NCBI GenBank assembly: GCA_964587105.1
Contig: CAZPKG010000006.1
Span: 62,001-126,000, forward strand
From: JABWCQ01 sp964587105
GTDB lineage: Bacteria > Electryoneota > RPQS01
Direction: 5' to 3'
DNA length: 64,000 bases
The notes beneath the pieces were generated by a model, which made no database searches, was not told the origin of the DNA, and saw only the letters and a program-made list of their open reading frames with translations. Positions 49,192 to 57,993 of this stretch are shown in pieces (within the stretch, counting starts at the first letter, position 1; every line of letters begins with the position of its first letter). A program made the translations under genes and the position numbers.

Positions 49192-51399
49192 ATGATTCGG
49201 TATTTCCTTTTACTAATACTTTCTTCTTCTGCTCTCGCAACACCTCTTTTGCGAGGGACGGTTACGGATTTGGACACCGGTGAGGGATTGCTGGGTGTGA
49301 ATGTGCAGCTTGTCGGAACGCTGCGCGGGACATCTACCAATGAAGAAGGCAAGTTTACCTTGCATCTGCCGAACGGCGGAGCATGGACGCTGCGGGTTTC
49401 GAGTATCGGTTTTCGGATGCTCGAACATCCGTTTACTGTGGGTGAAAATGACACGTTGGATTTGAAGTTCAAGCTTGATCCCGATTTGCTTCAAGCCGAT
49501 GAAGTAGTGATTACAGCACAGGCTCGCGAAACGACGGCGCGGCTTTCGACAACCAAAGTAGAGGTTGTACGCTCGACGGAAATTCAGGCGCGTGCGCCGG
49601 GCTCGCTGGATCGCGTGCTGGACGCTGTGCCCGGTGTGGATGTGCATCGTACGGGCGGCGCTGTAGTATCGAATGTCTCGATTCGAGGATCATCGGATAA
49701 GCTCGGCGGCGGCGTGGGCAATCGCACACTTTTACTTGTGGACGGCAGACCGGCGGTGATTTCCGATACGGACGGAGCCAGCTGGTCGCTCTATCCTGAA
49801 GACGTAATCGGACGCGTCGAAGTCGTGAAGGGCGCGTACTCGGCGCTCTACGGATCGAACGCGATGGGCGGTGTAGTGAATGTCATTACGCACTCGCCGA
49901 CGCATCGTGAATACACGCGGATTCGCGCGGGCTACGGAACCTACGAGCGGCCTCCGGTTTGGGCGCGCTATACGGAGAAGTTGCGCACGAGAAGCGATCT
50001 CTCGTTCAGTCACTCCAATTCGGTCGGCCGGTTGGGATATTTTGCAAACTTCACGCGGCGAAATTCGGAGGGGTGGAGAGAGTCTTCGGCTCTGGAAAAT
50101 TTGACGGCATTCACAAAGCTCGTTTATGACTACACTCCCGAGCGCAACTTAACATTCTCGAATATTTACTTGAGCGGCGAGAACGAATATCCGCATCCGT
50201 GGGAGAGTCTGGCCCATCCGCTCAATGTCCGTGACATCTACTCGAACGACTTGCAGCGCAAGCAAACGTGGTCATCGGATTTGGTTTACCGCAGAGTGGA
50301 ATCGCCGCGCTCGAATTACACGCTGCGAATTTTTTACAATCGTGATTTGACGCGCTCGCTGTTTAATCCGGCCAGTGATCCGCGCGAAGGAGACACACCG
50401 CTGGATTTTCAGACGCGCTCGAAATCGCAGAAGGTCGGTGTGCTGGAACAGTCCACGAAAATCGCGCCGGGCGGACATACGCTCGTGTTCGGGTTTGACG
50501 GCACGTGGGATTTTGTGAACGGCGCTCCGCAGTCGTATCTCTATGGCAAGCAACAGGCGGTGTCGTTGGCGGGATTTGGTCAGGATGATTGGACCGTGCA
50601 TCCGAAGATTCATTTGACAGCCGGAGCGCGGCTTGACCATCGTCATCTCGTAGGCGGCAAAACTTCACGACAACTTTCTCCGAAAGCCGGAATTTCTTAT
50701 GAAGCGGCGAAGGACATTGTGCTGCGCGGGAGCGTCGGTCACGCCTTTCGCAATCCCTCGATTGCCGAAATGTTCTTGAAGCGCGTGGGCACACAGGACT
50801 ACGAATTTGAGCCGAATCCCGAGCTTGATCCCGAGACGGTGGATTTTGGCGAAATCGGTTTGAACTACCGGCTTGACGATCGCATGATTGTCGATGCGGC
50901 GGCATTCTACTACGATTACAACGACATCATTCGTTGGCAAGTGCTGGCGGGTGGCAGATTCAAGACGGAGAATTTGGCCGAAGCGCAGATTCAGGGCGGC
51001 GAGCTGGGCATCCGTTCGTCGTGGCCGAAAAACCTTAGCACAGTATTCTCGACAACGTATTTGAATACGGACATAAACGACATGGGGCCGTTGACGTATG
51101 TGCCGGAGTGGAGATTTTTTGTCGGGGCGGAATACACACACAAGCGCACGACATACGGAATCGAAATGCGGCATGTGACCAAGACGGATACGGTCGTGTT
51201 TTATCAGAATGACGCGCCCGACGCCTACACACTCATTACGGCGCGGATTGCTTTTCAGTTCAGGCAGAGCACGCGGTTAAGTTTACATCTTGAGAATTTG
51301 ACGAACGAGCAGTACGAAGAGATGGAACGTTACCGAATGCCCCCAAGAACATACCGGATCGAATTGCTCTACGACTTTGATTTTGGGAAGAGAGATTGA
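49192..51399 (+). CDS. TonB-dependent outer-membrane receptor
   Basis: 735 residues. Signal peptide MIRYFLLLILSSSALAT. A carboxypeptidase-regulatory-like domain (LLRGTVTDLDTGEGLLGVNVQLVGT...FTLHLPNGGAWTLRVSSIGF) spans about 18-100. The plug is at about 110-220 (VLDAVPGVDVHRTGGAVVSNVSIRG ... VIGRVEVVKGAYSALYGSNAMGGVVNVIT). The 22-strand barrel ends in a terminal beta strand (YRIELLYDFDF). The ligand is unknown; the plan fits siderophore or vitamin B12-type receptors. No clear ribosome site precedes the ATG because a palindromic repeat sits there; other starts were not evident. Confidence 0.9.
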   Translation: MIRYFLLLILSSSALATPLLRGTVTDLDTGEGLLGVNVQLVGTLRGTSTNEEGKFTLHLPNGGAWTLRVSSIGFRMLEHPFTVGENDTLDLKFKLDPDLLQADEVVITAQARETTARLSTTKVEVVRSTEIQARAPGSLDRVLDAVPGVDVHRTGGAVVSNVSIRGSSDKLGGGVGNRTLLLVDGRPAVISDTDGASWSLYPEDVIGRVEVVKGAYSALYGSNAMGGVVNVITHSPTHREYTRIRAGYGTYERPPVWARYTEKLRTRSDLSFSHSNSVGRLGYFANFTRRNSEGWRESSALENLTAFTKLVYDYTPERNLTFSNIYLSGENEYPHPWESLAHPLNVRDIYSNDLQRKQTWSSDLVYRRVESPRSNYTLRIFYNRDLTRSLFNPASDPREGDTPLDFQTRSKSQKVGVLEQSTKIAPGGHTLVFGFDGTWDFVNGAPQSYLYGKQQAVSLAGFGQDDWTVHPKIHLTAGARLDHRHLVGGKTSRQLSPKAGISYEAAKDIVLRGSVGHAFRNPSIAEMFLKRVGTQDYEFEPNPELDPETVDFGEIGLNYRLDDRMIVDAAAFYYDYNDIIRWQVLAGGRFKTENLAEAQIQGGELGIRSSWPKNLSTVFSTTYLNTDINDMGPLTYVPEWRFFVGAEYTHKRTTYGIEMRHVTKTDTVVFYQNDAPDAYTLITARIAFQFRQSTRLSLHLENLTNEQYEEMERYRMPPRTYRIELLYDFDFGKRD

Positions 51400-51404
51400 A
51401 GGGC

Positions 51405-51454
51405 TTGACTCTGGGAACTTTTGGTATTACATTAGAAGTAAGATGTAATACCAA
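51405..51454 (+). promoter_or_regulatory. Toxin-antitoxin promoter with 12-base palindromic operator
   Basis: TTGACT (51405-51410), 17 bases, TACATT (51428-51433). The arms TTGGTATTACAT (51421-51432) and ATGTAATACCAA (51443-51454) are perfect and overlap the -10 and start site, as for autorepression by the AbrB-type antitoxin. Confidence 0.75.
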
Positions 51455-51465
51455 ACAGGACAAAA

Positions 51466-51726
51466 ATGTACAGTTCAAAATTGACTTCAAAATATCAAAC
51501 TACTATTCCAAAAGAAGTTAGAGAATTTCTTGGATTGGAGGCTGGGGATGCAGTCGTATTCATTCGTAAGGGAGATGAGGTCATTATGCAACCTCGGTCG
51601 CGGATGAAGACGCTTGCGGATTTCAAAGGAATTCTGATCCCTTCTCCCGACATGCCGAAGGATTGGGACAGTATTCGGAAAATATCCCGCGAGAGAGCGC
51701 TTCGGAAAAAAGGGTTAATTAAGTGA
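51466..51726 (+). CDS. AbrB/SpoVT-type antitoxin
   Basis: 86 residues. Swapped-hairpin AbrB DNA-binding domain at residues 1-45: SSKLTSKYQTTIPKEVREFLGLEAGDAVVFIRKGDEVIMQP. The C-terminal tail (LADFKGILIPSPDMPKDWDSIRKISRERALRKKG) should block the toxin. Its stop overlaps the toxin start by four bases (GTGA). A perfect palindrome in the promoter is the likely autoregulatory site. Confidence 0.88.
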   Translation: MYSSKLTSKYQTTIPKEVREFLGLEAGDAVVFIRKGDEVIMQPRSRMKTLADFKGILIPSPDMPKDWDSIRKISRERALRKKGLIK

Positions 51727-52136
51727 CGGAAGCACTTGCGGACACAAACCTATTTATCCGGTGGATATCACGAGATGACGACCACCAAACGGCTGCAGTG
51801 GAGCGTGTCTTTGAACGCGTTGCATCTGGCACATTGCGCCTACATATCACGGCGGTTACATTAGCGGAGATCGCTTGGGTGTTAGAATCAAATTATCGCG
51901 CCCCAAAGGCAAAGATTCGAGATTTTATTCTAACCATATTGAATACAAGCGGAATAGAGTTTGAAGAATCGGATTTGGCGCAGGAAGCTGTTGCTTTATA
52001 CGCGGAAAAGAACATGGATTTCGCAGATGCGTACTATGCAGCTTGGATGAAATCTTCTGGTCTGAAGGAAATTCAGACTTTCGACAAGAAGCATTTTTCT
52101 CGAATACCGGGAATTAGGATTGTTGTCCCGAAATAG
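51723..52136 (+). CDS. vapC: VapC-like PIN-domain toxin
   Basis: 137 residues starting at GTG 51723. PIN-domain ribonuclease with the acidic residues in order: ALADTNLFIRWISRDD (Asp), TLAEIAWVLE (Glu), MDFADAYYAAW (Asp pair), FDKKHFSRIPG (Asp). VapC toxins cleave tRNA or rRNA. It is translationally coupled to the AbrB-type antitoxin and followed by a strong terminator shared with the convergent gene. Confidence 0.9.
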   Translation: MTEALADTNLFIRWISRDDDHQTAAVERVFERVASGTLRLHITAVTLAEIAWVLESNYRAPKAKIRDFILTILNTSGIEFEESDLAQEAVALYAEKNMDFADAYYAAWMKSSGLKEIQTFDKKHFSRIPGIRIVVPK

Positions 52137-52159
52137 GGTCTTTATTGCAAATACAAAAG

Positions 52160-52190
52160 AAGCGGGCAGCCAAATGGCTGCCCGCTTTCA
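52160..52190. terminator. Bidirectional terminator between vapC and the propeller gene
   Basis: Perfect 12-base stem AAGCGGGCAGCC / GGCTGCCCGCTT with loop AAAT (52160-52187). A-rich before, TCAATTTC after. Confidence 0.85.
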
Positions 52191-52209
52191 ATTTCAGATT
52201 GTTTGCAAA

Positions 52210-53493
52210 CTACTTCTTCGCGGTGCGCTCGACTTTGACTAAGTACATGTCCGTGTCGCCTTCGCCGTAGGATGTAGAAGTGCCGGACAAAATGTAGCCG
52301 CCGTCGGCAGCTTGGACTTCATAACATATGTCATTGCCGGGGCCGCCGATTGCGGTGCTCCAAAGAACGCTTCCGCGACCGTCAATCTTCATCAGCAGTG
52401 CGTCGCTCTCGCCTTGACCCCACGAACGTGTGCTGCCTGCGATGACAAAGCCGCCGTCATCTTCTGCTAAGACGGAATAAGCTTGTTCCTCCTGCACGCC
52501 GCCGAATGATTTCGTCCACAGCGTGTCTCCCGTGCTGTCGGTGCGCACGATCCAGACGTCATAGCCGCTCGGATCGGCCGTGCAGCCGCCGGCGGAGCCG
52601 ACCATGACAAATCCATTGTCGGACGTATTCGCAATTGCATTGCCGACGTCGTAACCGCTATTCCAATAGACGCGCTCGTTGACTACCGCGCCTTTCCAAT
52701 CTACGACGGTGAACAGAAAACCGCCCTCTTCATTGCAGGCGCGTGTCTCCGGTCTTTTTGCTTCGACCCACGGAAACTTGGGATTCTCGTCGGGGCGAAT
52801 CGGGCGTGCGCTGGCGGGTATGTCACTTGTTACGCCGACTGCGGCGATGCGGCCATTTTCAAGTTCGACAATTGCATTGGCCTGTTCGCCGGGAAAGTTG
52901 CGCGTCCACACGACTGTGCCGGGCTTGTTCATCTTGACAAGATTGTAGCCGCCTTTGAGGTCGAGCGCATTGCGTCCGGCGCTGACGAATCCACCGCCGC
53001 GCGCATGTAAAATGTCTTCGGAGAAATCGCCGCCGCGATCTTGCGAAATGCGCGACCATTCAACGTCGCCCTCGTCGTCAACTTTGACGACGTACAAATC
53101 CGTACCGTTGCCGCCGGGTCCGCGAGTCGATCCGGCCAGCACAAATCCGCCGTCGTTGGTCGTGCGGATTGCGCGCGCGGCAGAGACTCCGGCGCCGGGG
53201 TAGCGCGTTTGAAAGATCAAATCGCCGTGACGACCGAGTCGCATCAAACACATCACGCGGTTTCCGGTTTCGGAAATGCAATCTCCGGCGAGCGCATAGC
53301 CGCCGTCGTCGAGCGCGAGCACAGCATAGGCTCCGTCATCTTCGTCTCCGCCGAAGTGACGCGCCCATACAGGCTCCGGCGCGCGATCATTGCCTGGCAT
53401 CGAGGCGGCGGGAGCTTGCGCAAATAGGCAAGCCGCGCCGAACCCGAGCAGGGTGGCGAGCAGGAGAATGCAGATAATTTTTTTCGTCTTCAA
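52210..53493 (-). CDS. Secreted repeat propeller (delta-60/SBBP-like)
   Basis: 427 residues with a signal peptide (IICILLLATLLGFGAACLFAQA). It consists of about seven repeats of roughly 50 residues, each with a DDGGYALAGD / DGGFVLAGSTR core and a TDLYVVKVDDEGDVEWSR end. This is the pattern of delta-60/SBBP-type beta-propellers that are common in secreted FCB proteins. There is no sorting domain at the C-terminus. It begins six bases after the tsaB stop and may be read from that operon. The function is unknown. Confidence 0.78.
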   Translation of the reverse strand: MKTKKIICILLLATLLGFGAACLFAQAPAASMPGNDRAPEPVWARHFGGDEDDGAYAVLALDDGGYALAGDCISETGNRVMCLMRLGRHGDLIFQTRYPGAGVSAARAIRTTNDGGFVLAGSTRGPGGNGTDLYVVKVDDEGDVEWSRISQDRGGDFSEDILHARGGGFVSAGRNALDLKGGYNLVKMNKPGTVVWTRNFPGEQANAIVELENGRIAAVGVTSDIPASARPIRPDENPKFPWVEAKRPETRACNEEGGFLFTVVDWKGAVVNERVYWNSGYDVGNAIANTSDNGFVMVGSAGGCTADPSGYDVWIVRTDSTGDTLWTKSFGGVQEEQAYSVLAEDDGGFVIAGSTRSWGQGESDALLMKIDGRGSVLWSTAIGGPGNDICYEVQAADGGYILSGTSTSYGEGDTDMYLVKVERTAKK

Positions 53494-53499
53494 GAGAAA

Positions 53500-54129
53500 C
53501 TAAGCCGCTCCAAATTCCAATCCATAATCCGGGAGCACGTCACTGATGTTTAGTCGTTCCCGGCCCTGCCATCTGTTTTGCGCGAGCTGAATCAACACCT
53601 TCGCATGTGGCCTGTGCAGCGCGTCGTCTTCAGGAATGCGATCTTCAAGTTGTGCTCGAAGTTCAGCCGGAAGGGTCGCGCAGCCCGGGCCGCAGATCAT
53701 ACAACTCTTAGGCAACCATTGCGCCAATTCCTGCGCATCGAGAATCACGCGGTCTTTGACGATGCTGCCGAACGTCTGGGCGAACCAGCGCTCTTTGCGA
53801 GCTTGCACGAGTACGGTCACGGCGTCGCAGTTCGGCAACAGATTGTGCGCTAAAACCTCAAAAGAGGGCACCGGCCACAAGGGGATATCCAAAGCGCGTG
53901 CCAGCCCGTGCGCAAACGCAAAGCCGACGCGCAGGCCGGTGAATGAACCGGGGCCTTCCCCTATAGCAATTGCGGCAATCTCTGCCTGAGCAGCCCCGAC
54001 GCTTTCGAGCATAGAACAAAGTCGGCTTGACAAGCCGTCGCGATCGGGCAACATGGTGTCGTAAACGATGCCGCCATGCGCGAGCCCGAGCAGGGTTTCG
54101 CGGCCGGAAGAGTCAATGCAGAGAATCAT
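53500..54129 (-). CDS. tsaB: TsaB, tRNA threonylcarbamoyladenosine pathway
   Basis: 209 residues. ASKHA-fold protein that partners TsaD in making t6A37 on ANN-decoding tRNAs. Motifs: MILCIDSSGRETLLGLAHGG at the start, and IAIGEGPGSFTGLRVGFAFAHGLARALDIPLWPVPSFE, the family signature. The four-base overlap with tsaE upstream is a common arrangement. Confidence 0.92.
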   Translation of the reverse strand: MILCIDSSGRETLLGLAHGGIVYDTMLPDRDGLSSRLCSMLESVGAAQAEIAAIAIGEGPGSFTGLRVGFAFAHGLARALDIPLWPVPSFEVLAHNLLPNCDAVTVLVQARKERWFAQTFGSIVKDRVILDAQELAQWLPKSCMICGPGCATLPAELRAQLEDRIPEDDALHRPHAKVLIQLAQNRWQGRERLNISDVLPDYGLEFGAA

Positions 54130-54542
54130 GCGTGAGGTTCAGACAGGAGAATGGCGCGATCTGCCATGTTCGGCAGAATATCGAGGTGAATATGGTAGCA
54201 ATTAGCAGGCAGGAGGTCGGGTATGCGGTCCGGCCACTCGATCAGAAAGATGCCGTCGCGCTCGAAGTATTCTTCAAGTCCGAGTGCAATGAATCCGTCG
54301 GCGTCTTCGAGTCGGTAGAGGTCGGCGTGAAACATCGGAACGCGGCCTTCGTATTCGAGAACATAGTTGAACGTCGGCGAGAGAATATCTTCTTTGACGC
54401 CGAGTCCTTTGCCGATGCCGCGCGCGACGACGGATTTACCCGCGCCGAGTTCGCCGCTTAGACAAACAACATCGCCTGAGCGGAGTCGCTTGGAAAACTC
54501 CTCCGCCCAGGCGAGTGTCTCTTCAACAGAATGAGTAATCAA
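54126..54542 (-). CDS. tsaE: TsaE ATPase, tRNA t6A pathway
   Basis: 138 residues. P-loop CLSGELGAGKSVVARGIGKGLG; SPTFNYVLEYEGRVPMFHADLYRLED and IFLIEWPDRIPDLLP are family blocks. TsaE is the ATPase that resets the TsaBD complex. It overlaps DinB (upstream) and tsaB (downstream) by four bases each, so the three genes form one transcript. Confidence 0.92.
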   Translation of the reverse strand: MITHSVEETLAWAEEFSKRLRSGDVVCLSGELGAGKSVVARGIGKGLGVKEDILSPTFNYVLEYEGRVPMFHADLYRLEDADGFIALGLEEYFERDGIFLIEWPDRIPDLLPANCYHIHLDILPNMADRAILLSEPHA

Positions 54543-55006
54543 CCTTCGTAATCGTAAATCATGATCGGCGTAATGCCGTTCATGCGCAGATAAACGGTCA
54601 ATGCGCCGCGATGATGAATCTGCTCATCCACGGCGAAGAACGGGAATTGAAAGGCTGTGAAGTCCGATCCCCAAGCGGCAACAGTCGCGTTGAGTTGGGC
54701 ATCGGTGATCTCGTCCCACGTTTTCATGGCTGACGCGAACTTTTTGTCCACGAATGCATTCAGCTCAGCCTTACTGAGGTTGGCAGGCTTATCTTCTTCG
54801 ACGAATTTGCCTTCCTTAACCATCTTGAACAGCGACTCGAGCGAGCCATACATGTGCTGAACGGTTTCAGTATAGCTGCGGACTTCAGGGGTCGGCTTGA
54901 AATCAAGTTTGTCCGCGGGCATTTGGTCAATGATGCGGCGGGTCACGCCGTGAATCATTTTGTAGTAGTCGATGCGGGGCTGCACCATCATTTTAGACAT
55001 CTGCAT
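54539..55006 (-). CDS. DinB family protein
   Basis: 155 residues. Four-helix-bundle DinB/YfiT-type protein: RIDYYKMIHGVTRRIIDQMPADKLDFKPTPEVRSYTETVQHMYGSLESL, then AVDEQIHHRGALTVYLRMNGI with the His pair that, with an earlier His (VQHMY), binds a metal. Possible roles are thiol transfer or metal-dependent hydrolysis; the substrate is unknown. It is the first gene of the tsaE-tsaB operon, an unrelated role by sequence. Confidence 0.88.
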   Translation of the reverse strand: MQMSKMMVQPRIDYYKMIHGVTRRIIDQMPADKLDFKPTPEVRSYTETVQHMYGSLESLFKMVKEGKFVEEDKPANLSKAELNAFVDKKFASAMKTWDEITDAQLNATVAAWGSDFTAFQFPFFAVDEQIHHRGALTVYLRMNGITPIMIYDYEG

Positions 55007-55132
55007 GGTTGGGTCCTTGGTTGTTGTTTTTCAAAATCTTAGCATAACCGTTTGGTTTCAACCAATATATGAACGTTTGGGCAAAAAGTCAAGGGGGGCG
55101 AGCCGATTCAGGATCACAAAAATCAAACGCGT

Positions 55133-55172
55133 TGTCATCCTGAACGGAGGCTCGGCGTAGTGAAGGATCTTG
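55133..55172 (+). repeat. CATCCTGAACG repeat copy with insertion
   Basis: TTGTCATCCTGAACG, then GAGGCTCGGC, then GTAGTGAAGGATCTTG. The 10-base insertion breaks the usual unit. Confidence 0.75.
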
Positions 55173-55239
55173 TTGCGGAGGTTACCATTCCAAGTGCACT
55201 CGACATCCTCGACGCTCGTGCGCTCGGACCAACAAGAAA

Positions 55240-55878
55240 CTAAATCAACTGAATCCCGGCCAGCAGTTGGATGCCGTTGGTTTTAACATCGGGTGCGGGA
55301 TAGCCGGGCGCATTTTCCACCCACCCCCCCATGTTGGTCAAACCGCGATTGTATTTGACTTCGAGCGTAATTGAACGCTTGCCAAGCTGAAAATCCACGC
55401 CGCCACCAACATTGAGCGAGAAATTTGTGTCCTTCCACGCGCCGCCGGAGTCAAAACTGTCGCCATCCGCTCTCACGCCATCTTTGACAGTGATCCCGAC
55501 CTCGGGGCCGATTTCCAAAAACGGACGCACGGCAGGAATCGGAAAATAGTAAACGGCAAAAGGTGTAAAAGTCAACTCATCTGCAATTACGGTAACATCA
55601 AATACCTCATTAGAGAAACCACGCAGTTGGTACTCGGCGCCCTTTTGAGCATAAAGCACATCACCGCGAATGGCAAAGCCTTCAAGCACAACAAGCGGAA
55701 TTTCGCCCCACACTCCGGCCACGAGGCCTGTGCGGTTCGTAGTTTCGGATGCTATGGGATGAACGAGAACATCTTCATCCACGTTGCCAAACATCGCGCC
55801 GCCCTTTACGCCAAAACGCGGAGCGGAGAAAGCCGTGGTTGCCATAAGGCAGAGGGAGATAAGGAGGAATTTTTTCAT
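55240..55878 (-). CDS. Small outer-membrane beta-barrel protein
   Basis: 212 residues with a signal peptide (MKKFLLISLCLMATTAFSA). Strand-rich with the features of the 8-stranded OmpA/OmpW-like "porin family" barrels: PRFGVKGGAMFGNVDED, GLVAGVWGEIPLVVLEGFAIRGDVLYAQKGAEYQ, FLEIGPEVGI, NVGGGVDFQLGKRSITLEVKYNRGL and a C-terminal hydrophobic strand. It is monocistronic, between two repeat-filled gaps. The role is unknown. Confidence 0.82.
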   Translation of the reverse strand: MKKFLLISLCLMATTAFSAPRFGVKGGAMFGNVDEDVLVHPIASETTNRTGLVAGVWGEIPLVVLEGFAIRGDVLYAQKGAEYQLRGFSNEVFDVTVIADELTFTPFAVYYFPIPAVRPFLEIGPEVGITVKDGVRADGDSFDSGGAWKDTNFSLNVGGGVDFQLGKRSITLEVKYNRGLTNMGGWVENAPGYPAPDVKTNGIQLLAGIQLI

Positions 55879-55900
55879 GATTATGTGGTGTTTATTTTGA

Positions 55901-56135
55901 GGGGTCCTGCACTTCGTTCAGAATGACAATGAGTACAACATGATCCGGATGCGCATTTGATGGTAACCTCTTTAACAAGATCCTTCACTTCGTTCAGGAT
56001 GACAGAGCTGAGTTGTCATCCTGAAGCCGCTGCGGCTGAAGGATCTTGCCAAGCGAGTCGAAAATTTCCGAGCGCAACACAAGTCATCGTTGTCAGATTC
56101 CGGCCGGGTTGCGCAGACTTAACCCGACTCGGCGG
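55901..56135. repeat. Cluster of three CATCCTGAA-type repeats and one GCCGAG repeat
   Basis: 55901-55929 and 55974-56002 are inverted copies (CACTTCGTTCAGGATGACA type). 56012-56047 is a direct copy with the centre replaced by AGCCGCTGCGGCTGA, itself a palindrome. 56094-56135 (CAGATTCCGGCCGGG ... CTCGGCGG) is a diverged copy of the 6158-6204 family. The stretch has no gene. Confidence 0.75.
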
Positions 56136-56149
56136 AATTTGTCCTGCTA

Positions 56150-57556
56150 TTACTTCCGTCCCACAAAATGCACACTGCTGCCATAAATCATCTCCGCCGC
56201 TTCCATGAGGGTTTCGTTGAGCGTCGGGTGCGGGTGAATGGAGAGCGCGACGTCTTCGGCGGTGGCGCCCATTTCGATGGCGAGGACAGCTTCACCGATA
56301 AGATCTCCTGCGTGAACTCCGGCGATGCCCGCTCCGAGAATCACGCCGGTTTGCGGATCACAGATGAACTTCGTCACGCCGTCGGTGCGCGCCATTGCAA
56401 GTGCGCGGCCTGATGCGGGCCACGGGAATTTCAAAATTTTGACGTCGCGGTTTTGCAGCTTCGCGTCGTTTTCCGTTAAGCCTGCCCACGCGATTTCGGG
56501 ATCCGTGAACACAACTGCGGGAATCGCGCGCGGCGCGAACACGCTCTTTGATCCTGAGATGGATTCGACGGCAACTCTCCCTTCGGCGCTGGCTTTGTGC
56601 GCGAGCATCGGCTGGCCGGCACAATCGCCGATGGACCAGATGTTCGGATCGGCGGTGCGTCGTGCGGCGTCAATTTCGATGAACCCGTCCTGACCGACTT
56701 TGACTTGCGTGTTTTCCAAACCGATGTTTTCCACGTTCGGTTTGCGTCCGACGGAAACCAGAATTTTGTCGAACTTCTCTTCAGCCGTGTGCTTGCCTTC
56801 AAATTTCACCGTCACACCCTTGGCGTCTGCGCTGACACTCGCGACTTTGGTGCTCGTGTGAATCGCTTCAAGCTCTTTGGTCAAGCGTTGTGTCAAATAG
56901 CGCGACAAATCGGCGTCCGCTCCGGCGAGCAAACTGTCGAGCATTTCGACGACGACAACTTTTGATCCAAGCGCGCTATAGACCGTGCCCAACTCCAATC
57001 CGATGTAACCACCGCCTACGACGAGCAAGCGCTTGGGAATTTCCGGCAAGTCAAGTGCGATTCTTGAACCCCACACATGCGGAGAGTCGTTCGGAAATGA
57101 TGGAATCTGTGCGGCGCGAGAACCTGTGGCCAGAATACATTTTTGAAACTCGACGCGTTCGCTGCCGCCCTTGACGAGTTCGACTTCAATTGCGTTTGAG
57201 GAAACGAATTTGCCTCGCCCTTGCACGTATTTTATCTTCCGCTGCTTGGAGAGCAGCCCCAACCCTCCGGTGAGCTTGGTCACGACGGAAGATTTGAATG
57301 CGCGTAATTTGTCGAGATCGATTTTCGGTTTGCCGAAGGAGATTCCGTGCGCTTCCGAGTCGCGCGCATCGGTAATGAGCTTGGCCGAATGTAGCAAAGC
57401 TTTCGAGGGAATACAGCCGCGATAGAGACAGACGCCGCCGGGATTGGCTTCAAGGTCAATCAGCGTGACGTCGTGGCCATGATCAGCCGCATGAAAAGCC
57501 GCGGCGTAGCCTCCGGGACCAGCACCGAGAACGGTTACTCTTAGTTTATCAGACAT
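56150..57556 (-). CDS. lpd: Dihydrolipoyl dehydrogenase (E3)
   Basis: 468 residues. FAD-dependent disulfide oxidoreductase that reoxidises the lipoyl groups of E2. FAD site VLGAGPGGYAAAFHAADHGHDV; redox pair GGVCLYRGCIPSKALLHSAK (CxxxxC); NAD site VVGGGYIGLELGTVYSALGSKV; FAD/GD motif IWSIGDCAGQPMLAHKASAEG; active-site base HPHPTLNETLMEAAE. It is part of the pyruvate dehydrogenase locus with E2 (57994) and E1 (61182). Confidence 0.96.
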   Translation of the reverse strand: MSDKLRVTVLGAGPGGYAAAFHAADHGHDVTLIDLEANPGGVCLYRGCIPSKALLHSAKLITDARDSEAHGISFGKPKIDLDKLRAFKSSVVTKLTGGLGLLSKQRKIKYVQGRGKFVSSNAIEVELVKGGSERVEFQKCILATGSRAAQIPSFPNDSPHVWGSRIALDLPEIPKRLLVVGGGYIGLELGTVYSALGSKVVVVEMLDSLLAGADADLSRYLTQRLTKELEAIHTSTKVASVSADAKGVTVKFEGKHTAEEKFDKILVSVGRKPNVENIGLENTQVKVGQDGFIEIDAARRTADPNIWSIGDCAGQPMLAHKASAEGRVAVESISGSKSVFAPRAIPAVVFTDPEIAWAGLTENDAKLQNRDVKILKFPWPASGRALAMARTDGVTKFICDPQTGVILGAGIAGVHAGDLIGEAVLAIEMGATAEDVALSIHPHPTLNETLMEAAEMIYGSSVHFVGRK

Positions 57557-57604
57557 AGCGGAGGGAAATTAGAAATTAGAAATGAAAAAGCGGGATCAAC
57601 TCAC

Positions 57605-57931
57605 CTATATTGGCATGTCCATCAGAAAGTGGATCCCAGACAGCGCGACGCTTATGATCACATAGTACACGAGCACACGGAGAACGGTCGAGCGATTATA
57701 GCCGAGGTGTGTCAAATAGAGATAGATCGGCAGCAGTGCAACCACGATACCAGCAATGCGTGCGAGCAACGCCAACTTGGTGATCTCGGCCACCGCAAAG
57801 AACACCAGCATACTCGTCAAACCGCCAATTATCACGGCGATCAGAGCTTGCCGAAAGCCAAACATCTCGTCTTTGGCTATTGTGACCATCAGAATCCACA
57901 ATACTGCAGTGGATATGAGAGCGCCAATCAT
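57605..57931 (-). CDS. Small four-helix membrane protein between E2 and E3 genes
   Basis: 108 residues, nearly all hydrophobic, with four membrane helices: ISTAVLWILMVTIA, ALIAVIIGGLTSMLVFFAVAEI, LLARIAGIVVALLPIYLYL and RVLVYYVIISVALSGIHFL. A ribosome site (GGAGCG) precedes the ATG. No family is recognised. Position in the pdh locus suggests cotranscription, not a catalytic role. Confidence 0.7.
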   Translation of the reverse strand: MIGALISTAVLWILMVTIAKDEMFGFRQALIAVIIGGLTSMLVFFAVAEITKLALLARIAGIVVALLPIYLYLTHLGYNRSTVLRVLVYYVIISVALSGIHFLMDMPI

Positions 57932-57956
57932 CTTCGCTCCAAAAGTTGTTTGTCGT

Positions 57957-57988
57957 CATTGCGGGTCTGGAGACCCAGAACAGCGAAT
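57957..57988 (+). repeat. ATTGCGGGTCTGGAGACCC repeat, copy 2
   Basis: CATTGCGGGTCTGGAGACCC then AGAACAGCGA; compare 12433-12464. It lies between the E2 stop and the small membrane protein start. Confidence 0.7.
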
Positions 57989-57993
57989 GAAGA

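Noticed and set aside
55901..56135. Possible CRISPR array (closely spaced repeats)
   Set aside because: The repeats are in both orientations, differ in centre and spacing, and also occur scattered over the window; no cas gene is near.
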